Below are positions 63,803-64,000 of a DNA stretch of 64,000 nucleotides, in pieces. The notes under the pieces are model-generated. The model was not told the DNA's origin, did not search any database, and saw nothing but the letters and a program-made list of their open reading frames with translations. Source of the DNA: Actinopolyspora lacussalsi. Its GTDB lineage: Bacteria > Actinomycetota > Actinomycetes > Mycobacteriales > Pseudonocardiaceae. The position numbers were made by a program, and so were the translations under genes. The stretch spans positions 3,923,501 through 3,987,500 of the forward strand of contig JAURUC010000001.1 in NCBI GenBank assembly GCA_030803735.1. The letters run 5' to 3'. How positions within the stretch are numbered: position 1 is the stretch's first letter; each line of letters begins with the position of its first letter.

Positions 63803-64000
63803 ATGCGGATCTCGACGGTCGAACACCACGTGAGTGACCTAGCGGCGGCGGTGGCCTTCTACCGCGATCTCCTGGGGCTGTCGGTCTCGCACGACGAGGG
63901 TGCCGCCCGGGTCACGATCGGTTCCAGCGAGTTGTGGTTGACCCCCGGCCCCGCCACCGCGGCGGCACATCACCTGGCTTTCGACGTTCCCACCGAGAAC
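63803..64000 (+). CDS. VOC-family (glyoxalase-like) protein, truncated by window end
   Basis: The first 66 codons are present: MRISTVEHHVSDLAAAVAFY, then RDLLGLSVSHDEGAARVTIG and AAHHLAFDVPTEN. This is the beta-alpha-beta-beta-beta module of glyoxalase/bleomycin-resistance proteins, with H8 as a probable metal ligand. GGGAGGAAACG is an ideal ribosome-binding site. The MerR-type promoter upstream suggests induction by a metal, oxidant or drug. Confidence 0.82.
   Translation, partial: MRISTVEHHVSDLAAAVAFYRDLLGLSVSHDEGAARVTIGSSELWLTPGPATAAAHHLAFDVPTEN

Overview
The window is high-GC chromosomal DNA from an actinomycete. Gene order is shared with the Mycobacterium tuberculosis region Rv3644c-Rv3683 (recalled from memory, not searched), and the proteins look like those of Pseudonocardiales / Actinopolyspora-type organisms. 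GTG and TTG starts, GTGA/ATGA stop-start overlaps, F420-type oxidoreductase, WhiB, 6C RNA and DUF397/DUF5753 genes all fit an actinomycete. The genus cannot be fixed from sequence alone.

Layout. 0.3-10.2 kb is conserved: a holin-like membrane protein, the minus-strand operon nth-tlpA-nudix-marP, a small membrane protein, crp, an MFS carrier, hsp20, a metallo-beta-lactamase-fold hydrolase and a NUDIX hydrolase. 10.4-17.2 kb is an accessory segment: a small membrane protein behind a palindrome, two DUF397 genes with their DUF5753-type regulator, small unknown genes, a stand-alone PIMT-like methyltransferase, and a paralogous pair of unknown proteins. 17.4-26.1 kb returns to the conserved order: RidA, DUF4177, two ArsA/GET3-like ATPases, whiB4, ponA2, YqeY-like, metallophosphoesterase, tRNA-Pro(CGG). 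26.2-39.4 kb is a second accessory segment. It holds a GH25 muramidase, an S9 peptidase, LysR plus cysteine dioxygenase, and a cell-wall recycling set (murQ, murR, an AmiE-like serine hydrolase, namZ, nagZ) resembling the Bacillus subtilis murQ-murR-amiE-nagZ-namZ cluster. 40-49 kb carries a HAD phosphatase, the 6C small RNA, ssd and a reduced Tad secretion/pilus locus. 49-64 kb carries a prim-pol-like protein, an Rv3649/MrfA-type helicase, a proton-pumping pyrophosphatase, topA, DNA polymerase III delta', a surface-anchored secreted protein, tRNA-Thr(CGU), small enzymes and a truncated VOC gene behind a MerR-type promoter.

How the genes may work together. NagZ and NamZ (both exported) would release GlcNAc and MurNAc from muropeptides and the AmiE-like enzyme would strip stem peptides; MurQ then converts MurNAc-6-phosphate inside the cell under MurR control. 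PonA2, WhiB4, the ArsA-like pair, MarP, TlpA, Nth and Crp form a conserved envelope and redox-stress neighbourhood. Ssd plus TadA/TadB/TadC and the small TadE/DUF4244 proteins form an export machine.

Most unusual feature. A composite intergenic repeat occurs four times (44-269, 20571-20826, 24567-24842, 55231-55500). Each copy has two short palindromes built on GATTTC-N4-GAAATC followed by a long imperfect hairpin of about 100 nt. There is also a solo palindrome at 62503 and a degenerate half-hairpin at 26140. I do not recognise this family.
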